Shown here one piece after another: positions 54,331-63,698 of a stretch of DNA of 64,000 nucleotides. The stretch's first letter is position 1. The number at the start of each line of letters is the position of its first letter. Below the pieces are notes generated by a model, which saw only the letters and a program-made list of their open reading frames with translations, was not told the DNA's origin and ran no database searches. Origin of the DNA: Gari tellinella (lineage: Eukaryota > Mollusca > Bivalvia > Cardiida > Psammobiidae); NCBI GenBank assembly GCA_922989275.2, contig OV277871.1:2294001-2358000 (forward strand), given 5' to 3'. The position numbers and the translations under genes are program-made.

Positions 54331-55010
54331 TGTACCCCTTTCCTCATAGTTTGTTTTCAATATTGAAGACAGGTGGTTACTTAAAGCAGGCTGAAAGTAA
54401 AACAGAATGCTCCTTAAATTCTTGTTTATTTTGCATGTGTTGATGAGTGTTACAGTCGTTTGTTTTTCAGAACAGTGACAGTCAAGCTTTGTGGGTTTTT
54501 TTTAATAATTGCGTCTCTGTATACGTACTTTTTAAGATTTTTGACCAGTGCATATATCATTGACTTAATACCTGTGTGATAAATCGGCCCGTGTGGCATA
54601 TGTGCAACTTTTGTATACTTGACTTTGCCTGTGTGGTTAACTCGTGCATTATACCTGTGTGGGGTGTTTGTCCTTGCTCCTTGCTATATATGTAATAAGT
54701 GAACTACTTGAACAATAATATCGACTTTGAAGAGTTTCGACAGTCAAGAATAAGTAATTGCATGTATCTTTGTTGTGTTTGTTATATATGTTTGTGTTTC
54801 TTTTATTGATATAAAGAGCTTTACTGTCTTCTTTGCTTATGCGGTAAGTGTGACATTCAGAATTTACGTTCCGTCTACTTTAAGCTACTATCTATTGGAT
54901 ATAAGAAATATTTCTTTTTTGTGCATATTCCCGACTGTATAAAGACTAAAGAGTAACTATTTTCTTCAGTGGAGGAATAAATTAAAGGCATGTAAGGCAT
55001 ATTTATTAAG
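54331..55010. mobile_element. PAL-F MITE split by an insertion
   Basis: Left half ends CTTAAAGCAGGCTGAAAG, TAAAACAGAATGCTCC near 54415. Right half resumes near 54865 with TTCCGTCTACTTTAAGC and AACTATTTTCTTCAGTGGAGG. The intervening 450 bp (with repeated CCTGTGTGG boxes) is unrelated. Confidence 0.5.
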
Positions 55011-55213
55011 TAGTTTATCAATGGAATATTCTAACACACCTTGCCCACACCCCTATATAAGCGAAGAAGGACCGTCTTGGTGTTCGAATTTTCAGTAGAA
55101 CACTCACGCGCTAAACGTTCTAACGTGACGTCATATGGCTTCGAAAATGCGTACGCCAAGAAATGTAGCGCCGTTACTTCGGTGCAAATTAAGGTTAAAT
55201 TATGTGTTAGAAT

Positions 55214-55386
55214 CGAAATAATAAATTAATACCAGTGTTGTATCTAACAATCGAACACGGATAGTCGTTGAGATGCTTGTAATTAAATCACTCGGCCTAA
55301 AGGCCTCGTGATTAAATTACTACGCATCTCAACTCCTACCAGTGTTCGATTGCACGATAGAACACTGGTATGAATTTATTATTTCT
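55214..55386. repeat. 173-bp inverted repeat
   Basis: GAAATAATAAATTAATACC, AGTGTTG... pairs with ...AACACTGGTATGAATTTATT. The inner arms are CAATCGAACAC/GTGTTCGATTG, GTTGAGATGC/GCATCTCAAC and TAATTAAATCAC/GTGATTAAATTA around CTCGGCCTAAAGGCCTCG. Confidence 0.75.
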
Positions 55387-55452
55387 TAAATAAAAGACTA
55401 TATATAAACTCTATGCACAGCATCTATGGTATAGAATCAATATAAATATATG

Positions 55453-55708
55453 TGCCGTGCCATGACAAAACCTGCCTTATTGCATTACAACATTGTACAG
55501 ACCAAGCATCGTTATCATCCCAGACTCTGTGTCTGAGTTTGATATACAGTGCAAACTATTGTATATAATATAGATACATTAAATGCTTTAAATGCATGTG
55601 GGTGTCAAACAGAGTACATCAAGACCAGCCACCGCGTCTTTTACGCGGTGGCTGGTCTTGTTCTACACTGTTTGCAGTACCATAAGGCAGGTTTTGCCAT
55701 GGTACGGC
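55453..55708. mobile_element. MITE with GCCGTGCCATGACAAAAC ends
   Basis: TIRs of about 26 bp (GCCGTGCCATGACAAAACC, TGCCTTA and complement). The centre hairpin 55608-55675 has the arrangement of the core but a different sequence: CAAACAGAGTACATCAAGACC, GCCACCGCG...CGCGGTGGC, GGTCTTGTTCTAC, ACTGTTTG. Only the CAAACAG/CTGTTTG outer bases are shared. Confidence 0.75.
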
Positions 55709-55969
55709 TCATATCTAAAATGTAAAACTGGAGTAGATTTACTGATCAGTAATGAAATCCTGCCTTGAAGAAATAAGACAACGTCTAGTGTTTTAATATG
55801 TATACATGGTTATTAGTGTGTTATATATTATATCCCATAAAAAATGTCATAATTATAAAGGAAAGGAATAAAATATAATGCATGATAGTGTGGATACCCA
55901 ACAGACGAGATCCATACTCAAATTATTATACATGTATAGGTGTTGCCTTATTTAGTGTTACTTTTCTGG

Positions 55970-56183
55970 TTAAAATGAAAACAGTTTGGGTTCTTATCAG
56001 ACGCCGCATAACGCGGCGTGTCACCAGTATCAAAACTGCTTGCCACTTGTTTTGAAATAACGTCAGCTATACTGCCTTAAACCTAACTTTGAAACGAAAT
56101 TGCAGACAGCAATATTGAAGCAGACGACAATGTGGCGGTGAAGGGGCTAAAACCTAACGATAAATTTGATCATGAAAGGGTTA
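55970..56183. mobile_element. PAL-B variant (same sub-family as 20209)
   Basis: Core hairpin 55977-56042 (GGGTTCTTATCAGACGCC, GCATAACGC), AACGTCAGCTATACTGCC, GAAGCAGACGACAATG, GGCGGTGAAGGGGC and TGATCATGAAAGGGTTAAG. Confidence 0.7.
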
Positions 56184-56204
56184 AGTTAACACTTTATTTT
56201 GCGC

Positions 56205-56454
56205 TACCGTGGGGAATCTGTTATTCTTTCCCGTTTAACCGCAATCGTATGCAAACGCAAAACACTAAAACGTAGAAAAGAACAACTTTTGGACAATTTT
56301 GATAATTCTTGTTTATCTTGGTGGCAAACAGTTTGGAGCCTGATCAGACGCCGGGTTACCCGGCGTCTGATCTGGCTCCTAACAATTTGCACTGCAAATA
56401 ATAGTTTTAGCGTAAACGCGTTTATTGAGAAAGAATTACACATTCTCCACTGTA
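56205..56454 (-). mobile_element. PAL-A MITE, copy 13
   Basis: TACCGTGGGGAATCTG to CATTCTCCACTGTA. Core hairpin 56325-56392. Confidence 0.88.
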
Positions 56455-56710
56455 TAACATTCTCTTGCTTTACTGTGCTCTTTTTGCTAAGACATGTTTA
56501 TGAAACACTTTATGACATTGACCTTGACATTGACCATTTCAAAAGAGCTCCTCTAGGGTATAATAAAGTAAAACTAAACAACAGACGATCCGTTACAACA
56601 TCCTTGTATAGTGATTAGTTCGTTTGTCGTATACTTAAGTCTAATTAAGTTCGTTCCTAGTATGATAAAGTATTATTAACCTTTTCAACGTCAAGTTTGT
56701 CGTGAAGTTT

Positions 56711-56886
56711 TTACCCCCTCACTGCCTTACTGTCGCCTGTATCAATATTGTTGTCTGCAAAATCATTTCAAAGCAAGGTTTAAGGTGGTATGACTTCAGA
56801 AATATCGAAATGAGTGTCAAACAGTTTGGATCAGGATCAGATGCCGCGTTGCGTGGCGTATGGTCTTGATCCAAACTGTTTAAAAA
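56711..56886. mobile_element. PAL-B MITE, right end missing
   Basis: TACCCCCTCACTGCCTTAC, TGTTGTCTGC, core hairpin 56815-56882 with GCCGCGTTGCGTGGC. Confidence 0.65.
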
Positions 56887-56935
56887 GATGACTTTAGCCG
56901 ACTCCGTGAAGAGAGATTTTTGTTGTTTCATTTAT

Positions 56936-57186
56936 TACAGTGGAGAAAACGTTATTCGTTCCCGTTTAAACGCAAACGAAACGCAAACGGAAAGCACTTA
57001 AATTTAGAAAAGAACAGCTTTTGGACAATTCTGACAATTCATGTTTATTTTAGTGGGAAACTATTTGGAGCCTGATCAGACGCCGGGTTACCCGGCGTCT
57101 GATCTGGCTCCAAACTGTTTGCAATATAAATAATAGTTTTAGCGTAAACGCGTTTATTCACAAAGAATAACGTTTTCTACACTGTA
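56936..57186 (-). mobile_element. PAL-A MITE, copy 14
   Basis: TACAGTGGAGAAAACG to TTTTCTACACTGTA. Core hairpin 57057-57122 perfect apart from the family mismatch. Confidence 0.9.
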
Positions 57187-57390
57187 ACCCTTGTCATGCT
57201 AAGCGCAACTAGGTTAATATTCAACAACCGTTTTGATCCAGATTACCTCTTATCTGGACCCAACATGTTTTGCACTCATATTAAACATTTCTTTAGTGTA
57301 AAATGTTTTAATACTGATTATGATTTTTTTGAAGACGATATAGATCTACAGGTATTTCACGCAGACGACAATGAAGTACGATAATGGGTA
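57187..57390. repeat. decayed PAL-B-like unit
   Basis: CAACCGTTTTGATCCAGATTACC / CTTATCTGGACCC is a tip-deleted hairpin; CACGCAGACGACAATGAAG follows; ends GATAATGGGTAAAAC. Confidence 0.45.
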
Positions 57391-57497
57391 AAACACACAT
57401 TTGCAACAAAAATATCAAAACAGTTAAAGGTGAAGGTCAAACAGAACTTGTTATGAAGTTCGTTTTTCAAGATAAGTCCTAAAGTTGTCAAACCTTA

Positions 57498-57915
57498 TAC
57501 AGTGGAACCGCTCCAAACCGGAACCTCTATACCGGAAATACTATACTAAATACCGGAATTCTCTCTAAACCGGACAAAACATTTGGTCCCGTTTCCAACC
57601 CTTCTTTGTTTTAAATTACACCATAAATACGCACTTTATAAAGTTTATAAAGTTTATACTTTCATGAATATGTATCATCAGAAATATGTTCTATATTCTT
57701 GTAGATGATAGCTTAAAGCAGGTTGAAAGTAAAGCAGAATGCGCCTTAAGGCGCATTCTGCTTTACTTTTAACCTGTTTTAAGTGGTCAGCTATCTTCCA
57801 TACTAGAAACAAGCTATGAGATAATGGGTTAAAACCCCTCTAAACTGGAAACCCCTCTAAACCGGACAATTTATGTCTTCCCCACACATGTCCGGTTTAG
57901 AGGGGTTTCTCTGTA
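57498..57915. mobile_element. pogo/Tigger-like MITE containing a PAL-F
   Basis: TACAGTGGAACCGCTCC, AAACCGGAACC at the left; GTCCGGTTTAGAGGGG, TTTCTCTGTA at the right. AAACCGGA motifs are repeated inward. A PAL-F copy (57653-57832, GCTTAAAGCAGG...CCTGTTTTAAG) separates the halves. Confidence 0.7.
57653..57832. mobile_element. PAL-F MITE nested in the pogo-like element
   Basis: ACTTTCATGAATATGTATC, hairpin AGCAGGTTGAAAGTAAAGC / GCTTTACTTTTAACCTG with centre GCGCCTTAAGGCGC, then TACTAGAAACAAGC and ATGGGTTAAAA. Confidence 0.75.
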
Positions 57916-57939
57916 TAGGTTTGACTTTTACAACGCCGT

Positions 57940-58100
57940 GGACGATTGTAGTCGACTTTGCAAACGATTTGGATCCAGATGAGACGCCGCGTTATGCAGC
58001 ATCTAATCAGGATTCAAACTGTGTCATATACTCGTATGGATATTTATTCGGTCAAACTGCTTTAATCTATTCAGCCCTAAAGACGACCATATTCGTCATT
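57940..58100. repeat. decayed PAL-B-like unit with hairpin
   Basis: CAAACGATTTGGATCCAGATG, AGACGCCGCGTTATGCAGC, ATCTAATCAGGATTC. Ends not recognised. Confidence 0.5.
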
Positions 58101-58191
58101 TACAAACAGTGTACATTTGACAAATACACTTGTCCTTTGTCACCCGTATCAATATTCCAAACCTTCTAAAGAAAGAATTGCGTCAGATCCC

Positions 58192-58434
58192 GGGGCCCGT
58201 TTCCTAAAACTTCGTACGACAAAAACGGACGTAAGTCAAAACTTAAAAATACATTTAATTTCTTATTTCTCCATCTAATCCTGTCTTGTGACATCTTTTT
58301 GGAATCGTCTTTTCAAGACAATTCCAAAGAGATGTAACAAGACAGGATTAGATGGAGAAATAAATAAAAATTGATACTTTAATAATCTGACTTAAGACAA
58401 CAATTGTCGTACAAAGTTTTATGAAACGGGCCCC
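58192..58434. mobile_element. PAL-E MITE, second copy
   Basis: GGGGCCCGTTTCCTAAAAC and CTTCGTACGAC to GTCGTACAAAGTTTTATG and AAACGGGCCCC. Same interior as 37145-37387, with ACAAGACAGGATTAGATGG. Confidence 0.88.
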
Positions 58435-58475
58435 TTGACTAGGGTGGTGAACTGGAATTAACCATTTCACTTAAA

Positions 58476-58568
58476 TTAACTAAATTTTAAATTTGAGAAA
58501 TAAGAGAATATGATTATGTTAACATAATCATCTTCTCTTATTTCTCAAATTTAAAATTTAGTTATTTT
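58476..58568. repeat. 93-bp perfect palindrome
   Basis: TTAACTAAATTTTAAATTTG, AGAAATAAGAGAA and the exact complement around GATTATGTTAACATAATC. Shares the AATTTGAGAAATAA word seen in PAL-B right halves. Confidence 0.75.
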
Positions 58569-58586
58569 GACTTTAAATAAGAAATG

Positions 58587-58954
58587 CAGTGTTCCCTCAC
58601 TACAACGACCCTCCCAACAACGACTCCCTCTTTACAACTTCCATTGCCGCAGTTCCCTAAACATGAAAATCATGTCTTACGCTTTTACTGCTTCAATATC
58701 GTCTGCTTAAATTTGTCGTCTGCTGGTTTTTTTTAAAGTTACATATAAGTGGACATTTTGATAAAATCAATATGACGAGTGACAAACAGCTTGAATCCAG
58801 ATCAGACGCCGCGTTACGCGGCGTCTGATCTGGATTCAGGATGTTTTCAAATGTAAGCCAAGTCTTAATTTTCCCTCCCTTTAACGACACCCTCCGAACA
58901 ACACACATAATCTGTGTCTTCTATTGGATGTCGTTGTAGAGAGGGAGCACTGTA
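58587..58954. mobile_element. PAL-C MITE
   Basis: GCAGTGTTCCCTCACTACAAC to AGAGAGGGAGCACTGTA. Core hairpin 58788-58852 with perfect CAGATCAGACGCCGCG/CGCGGCGTCTGATCTG arms. Confidence 0.88.
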
Positions 58955-58959
58955 TAGAA

Positions 58960-59062
58960 TTGAGTGTCAAACAATTTGGATCCTGAACACACGCGGCGTC
59001 TGATCAGGATCCAAACTATTTGCAAATAACCATTGTACTCTGGGAAAGGGAGTGAAGGAGTC
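58960..59062. mobile_element. PAL-B right half
   Basis: TGAGTGTCAAACAATTTGG, hairpin tip deleted (GAACACACGCGGCGTC), then GGGAAAGGGAGTGAAGGAG. Confidence 0.6.
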
Positions 59063-59214
59063 CAAGAGGGTGAAGGAAACCGATCCTTTACCACATACGA
59101 ACCGATTTCTATAAATAGTTGTCTTTGGAATTTAATGAGGCACTATTTCTATATCGGTACACGCGTCCCTTCTCTTTAGTCGTTAAGCTCAAACGACGAA
59201 ATAGTCATTGCCTA

Positions 59215-59281
59215 TGCAAATAGTTTGGATCCAGATGAGACGGCGAGTAACTTGGCGTCTCATCATGATCCAAACTGTTTA
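59215..59281. repeat. core hairpin, GATGAGACG arm variant
   Basis: CAAATAGTTTGGATCCAGATG, AGACGGCGAGTAACTTGGC, GTCTCATCATGATCC. The surrounding ~59160-59390 resembles PAL-B (ATGCAGACGAAAAC at 59354) without clear ends. A further tip-deleted hairpin is at 59428-59463. Confidence 0.6.
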
Positions 59282-59787
59282 ACATTCTGGGTGTATTTTC
59301 AAACAACAATTGAAAAAATATCTTATTTCAGAACAATGGCAAACGACAACTGATGCAGACGAAAACATACTTTGCATTCGGAGAGTTTACGCTTATCATT
59401 CTAAGCGCGATTTGCGGTTAATATTTTCAAACAGTTTGCATCTGATATGGATCCAAATTGTTTGCCACTCATATTCATAGTTTCTTCAATTTAGAAAATA
59501 TAAAATATGATTTTTTTTACATTTTTCGCAAACTATATATTTGAAGCAGACGACAATTCGGCATGATTAGAGATAATGAGGTGCTGCATCCATCTATAGC
59601 TACCAGATACAGCATCTTATACATGTAACGTTGCAATACTATATTTACATCTAGCCTAATAAGGTTTTCTATTATATTATGCCATTTGCGAAAATGTGTG
59701 TCTGCCATTGATATGATTTGCAAACAGTTTGGATTCAGCCATGAGTTCAGTAAATAAATCGATTGCGAGATTGCTACCGGTCTGAAA

Positions 59788-59995
59788 TACAGTGGAGAAA
59801 ACGTTATTCTTCCGTTCAAACGCATTACAATGAAATATAGAAAAAAACAATTGTTTGACTATTCTGACTTCCAGTTTTAATCTGAGTGGCAAACAGTTGG
59901 AGCCTGGTCAGACTCGGGTTACCCGTCGTCTGATCTCGCTCTAAGCTGATTGCAATGAAAATAATAGTTTATGCGTAAACGTTTTCTCTACTGTA
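59788..59995 (-). mobile_element. PAL-A MITE, shortened
   Basis: TACAGTGGAGAAAACG to TTTCTCTACTGTA, 208 bp. Hairpin 59889-59951 with several deletions (CAGACTCGGGTTACCC). Followed by the 49-bp flank repeat also seen at 22125. Confidence 0.8.
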
Positions 59996-60251
59996 CTCTA
60001 CACGCTGCACACGGGGCACAAACTGCTAACCTAAACAGCAAACAGTGGTAACTGAACATGCTACATGTCTAATTTTTCATTTTCATTTTGTTTTATATTG
60101 AAATTCTAATCAGCAAACAGTGTAGGCTCTGACCAGGACGCGTCCCTTTTATTGGATGCTACATGTATGCACACATAGCCAGACCTACATTGTATTGATT
60201 CAAAGAAATATTTTAATCAGTTTTGTCGAATAATTATCAATAGGAGTGTCA

Positions 60252-60491
60252 GACAGTGGAGAAAACGTTATTCTTTCCCGTTTAAACGCAAACGCAAAGC
60301 ACTAAAACGTAGAAAAGAATAACTTTTGGACAGTTCTGATAATTCATGTTTATCTTGGAGGCAAACAGCTTGGACCCTGATCAGACGCCGAGTTACCCGG
60401 CGTCTGATCTGGCTCCAAACTGTTTGCACTGCAAATACTGGTTTTAGCGTAAACGCGTTTATTGGGAAAGAATACCGTGTTCTCCACTGTA
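60252..60491 (-). mobile_element. PAL-A MITE, copy 16
   Basis: GACAGTGGAGAAAACG to GTTCTCCACTGTA. Core hairpin 60361-60425. Confidence 0.88.
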
Positions 60492-60524
60492 CCATCTGCC
60501 AGGATATAGAAAATATTTCCTATG

Positions 60525-60621
60525 ATTATTATTTATGACTTTATAAAGTGGGATTAGTTTCTTCGGTGGAGGAATACATTAAAGGCGTAAAAATGCGTAT
60601 CTATAGAGTAAAGGGTTAAGA
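60525..60621. mobile_element. PAL-F right-end fragment
   Basis: GTTTCTTCGGTGGAGGAATAC, TTAAAGGCG and GAGTAAAGGGTTAA. The palindrome centre is absent. Confidence 0.5.
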
Positions 60622-60913
60622 TGGTCCTTCATTGTCAGTACCTTATCTGTATGATTGCGCGCCAATGAAATTTCAGAGAGTGCAGATCGGGCCTTGGAGT
60701 TGGGCTGTCGGGCCACAACCAGTGCCTGGTCTGCATTTTCTGCAATTCCTCAGGCAAATACAAGTATATAAAGTGTCTCATAGGCCGCTGGACGGCCGTG
60801 TATAAAAGCTTGAATGTATATGATATGTGTAACTATTTTATTTAACTTTTATATGTGACACTATAATAAACTAATAAACTGTAATAAACTGTACCAGATG
60901 ACCTAATGACATG
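60622..60913. other. no recognisable gene
   Basis: Sequence near 60840-60895 repeats TAATAAACTG, polyadenylation-like, perhaps a retroelement 3' end. Confidence 0.3.
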
Positions 60914-61159
60914 TACAGTGGAGAAAACGTTATTCTTTCCCGTTTAAACGCAAACGAAACGCAAATCGCTAAAATGTAGGAAATTACCAATTTTTGACTT
61001 TTCTAATTATTGTTTTTTAATCTGAGTGGAAAACAGTTTGGACCCTGATCAGGCGTCGGGTTACCCGGCGTCTGATCTGGCTCCAAACTGTGTACAATGG
61101 AAATCATAGTTTTAGCCTAAACGCGTATATTGGGAAAGAATAACGTTTTCTCCACTGTA
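60914..61159 (-). mobile_element. PAL-A MITE, copy 17
   Basis: Intact ends. Core hairpin 61029-61092 with GGCGTCGGGTTACCCGGC. Confidence 0.88.
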
Positions 61160-61344
61160 AATATGATACATTTGGTTATCATATTTCGCTGGATAAATCC
61201 GGTAGTGATGATATTTGAAGAATTGAATGTCTGGTTGAAATTAAAATCATCTCCGCATTCGTGTTTCAACTCATTACATTGTATTGTTTTCCAGACATAT
61301 AGATGACAAACCTCAAGTTTATTGAAAAAATAATAAATATCTTG

Positions 61345-61569
61345 TACAGTGGAGAAAACGTTTAAACGTTTTAAATGCGTTTACGCTAAAACTATTATTT
61401 CAAGTACAAACAGTTTGGAACAAGATCAGACGCCCGGTAACCCGGCGTCTGACCAGGCTCCAAATTGTTTGCCGTGCAGATAAAAAGTTGTCATTTTCTT
61501 ACTTTTACTGCAATGCGTTTGCGTTTCGTTTGCGTTTAAATGGGAAAGAATAACGTTTTCTCCACTGTA
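61345..61569 (+). mobile_element. PAL-A MITE, copy 18
   Basis: TACAGTGGAGAAAACG to TTCTCCACTGTA. The left half lacks the TTATTCTTTCCC stretch. Core hairpin 61408-61473. Confidence 0.85.
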
Positions 61570-61647
61570 GTAATCGGTCGTATTACTCTGCAGTTGACGG
61601 TCATTGCTCCGTTGTTAACAGTAAAAACTAATATTTCATGATGTAAT

Positions 61648-61857
61648 CCCTTTACTGTCTTACCCCAAGTACAATGGTAATTTGTAAACAGTTTGAATCC
61701 TGTTCAGACGCCGCGTTAAGCGGCGTCTGAACAGGATCCAAACTGTTAAATACTTATTTATTAATTAAATCAAAATACCTAAAAAAATCAAGTTTGAGAA
61801 ATAAAAGTAACGGACAATTGTTTAGTGCAGGTGATGTCATGGCAATGAAGGGGTTAG
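61648..61857. mobile_element. PAL-B MITE, well preserved
   Basis: AATCCCTTTACTGTCTTACCC to CATGGCAATGAAGGGGTTAG. Core hairpin 61686-61748 uses the arm variant TCCTGTTCAGACG/CGTCTGAACAGGA, a paired substitution. Confidence 0.85.
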
Positions 61858-62054
61858 ATTTATGTACCTGTTTATTTTGCTGGGTCTGGTTAGGGTTGTT
61901 CCCGTATTGATCCAATTTGTTGTTTGTCATTGTTTTGGGGTGGGTTTCTTTTTTTGCTTTGTTTGAAGAACATTTCATATGAATAAACCGTGCATAACCT
62001 GATGAGACGCCGAGTAACACTGTTTGCCGGTGTCCTGTTCTGTAGACTTTTAAA
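61858..62054. other. no gene
   Basis: Contains a hairpin scrap CCTGATGAGACGCCGAGTAAC near 61997. A 104-codon minus frame overlapping PAL-B is not protein-like. Confidence 0.3.
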
Positions 62055-62135
62055 CTTAACCCCTCCACTGCCTTACCACGTGTACAATTGCAAACAGTTT
62101 GGATCCTTATCAGGATCCAAACTGCTTGACAGTAG
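62055..62135. mobile_element. PAL-B left half with tip-deleted hairpin
   Basis: TTAACCCCTCCACTGCCTTAC, then GCAAACAGTTTGGATCC TTATC AGGATCCAAACTGC, i.e. only the outer arms remain. Confidence 0.7.
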
Positions 62136-62462
62136 ATCTTAATTTTAGTGCTAAGCTTGATTCCTCTACGACCCTAGACATTTGAGCGGAGTCTGCTGAA
62201 AACGGCCCTGACCTTCAAAAGTATAGTGTTCATTTTCTAATCCCTTGACAGTGTACTACCCAGGTAATTGAACTTAACAACTGCTTTCAGTAACTGGACT
62301 TTCACTTTACATATTATATGCAACCAAAACCACAAAACAGTTCCAAAACCTTAGTCAAGAAATCACATTTTAACAAGAGAGAGCTTATTAACGTATTCAC
62401 CTTCAGGGCTGCCATTTCTGAGGATTTCTCAGAAATTATCGGATTTTTATCCTAGCAAATGG

Positions 62463-62712
62463 TACAGTGGAGAATCTGTTATTCTTTCCCAATAAACGCG
62501 TTTACGCTAAAACTATTATTTGCAGTGCAAACAGTTTGGAGCCAGATCGGACGCCGGGTAACCCGGCGTCTGATCAGGCTCCAAACTGTTTGCCACCAAG
62601 ATAAACATGAATTATCAGAATTGTCCAAAAGTTGAACTTTTCTACGTTTTAGTCTTTTGCGTTTGCGTACGTTTGCGTTTAAACGGGAAAGAATAACAGA
62701 TTCTCCACTGTA
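62463..62712 (+). mobile_element. PAL-A MITE, copy 19
   Basis: Intact 250-bp copy. Core hairpin 62527-62592. Directly followed by a PAL-F hairpin. Confidence 0.9.
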
Positions 62713-62787
62713 GCTTAAAGCAGACTGAAAGTAAAACAGAATGCGCCTTAAGGCGCATTCTGCTTTACTTTCAATCTGCTTTAAGTA
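62713..62787. repeat. PAL-F hairpin without flanking ends
   Basis: CTTAAAGCAGACTGAAAGTAAA, CAGAATGCGCC TTAA GGCGCATTCTG and the complement, perfect or nearly so, directly abutting PAL-A. Confidence 0.8.
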
Positions 62788-63445
62788 ATTGCGCTTGAAA
62801 AATAGAAAATTTGGAAATGTTAGAATATTCAATTTTCATGATCAGTTTATAGCAGCCCTGCACCTTTTTTACAGAATTGCTGCGGTAATATCACAAAACC
62901 TGTCTCATTATCCGTCTCGTTGGGGCCTCAAATCAACGCGCACAGACATTATTACTATTTATGATGCAAATCAACAAAAGCCCAATTGTCATCAATAATG
63001 AAGATATACAAGCCAAAAGATAGACACGCTCTATAGCCGACTGAGTCGCTTCCGCCATGATACATGCATTTATTGTCAGACCTATAATTATGTTTTCTGG
63101 GCAAGAATTTTGCGTCCTTTATGTAAATATTTCCCCTTGCGGGTGTGACAAAAACGATATAGATACAAACGGCTGTTATTGTAAGTCGTTTGTATAGACA
63201 CATGGGGAATGACACTACATATTTATACACTGTATAAGATATTAACAATACTAATGAGAGGATGTGACATTTGAATACACCATACATGGTATGCTTTTCG
63301 AACAAGGGATAAAGACATTTAACGATAACTCTGCGGCATCATACATGAACATTTGTTCACGTTTTAACGTTGAAATATGGGTATGTTCGACTTAAGTGAA
63401 ATTGATTTATAAAAATTATACTTATGAAATACTTGTAAGGTCGAT
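62788..63445. other. no recognisable gene
   Basis: The 116-codon minus frame 63305-62955 has hydrophobic stretches but no domain I recognise. Not accepted as a gene. Confidence 0.35.
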
Positions 63446-63698
63446 TTAACCCTTTCCCTTATAGAAGCGACTTTTAGCACATTCATTTTATTCATCCGCT
63501 GAAGAAAATAGTTCTAAATTATACCGTAATGTATATGTGTCATATTTAATACTTTCCTTATTCTAGCAGTTTATGGCTTAAAGCAGGCTGAAAGTAAAAC
63601 AGAATGCGCCTTAGGGCGCATTCTGCTTTACTTTCAACCTGCTTTAAGTAGTCACATATCTTCAATACTAGAAACAATGCTATCAGGTAAAGGGTTAA
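63446..63698. mobile_element. PAL-F MITE, best complete copy
   Basis: TTAACCCTTTCCCTTATAG to ATCAGGTAAAGGGTTAA. Hairpin GCTTAAAGCAGGCTGAAAG ... CTTTCAACCTGCTTTAAG with centre GCGCCTTAGGGCGC. TTAA at both ends. Confidence 0.85.

Noticed and set aside
16..62600. CRISPR array, because of the many similar palindromic repeats
   Set aside because: Spacing is irregular, copies are dispersed within different MITE families, and the sequence is eukaryotic; there are no cas genes.
62955..63305. 116-codon minus frame with hydrophobic segments as a membrane protein
   Set aside because: AT-driven hydrophobic codons, no signal of conservation or splice context, no recognisable family.
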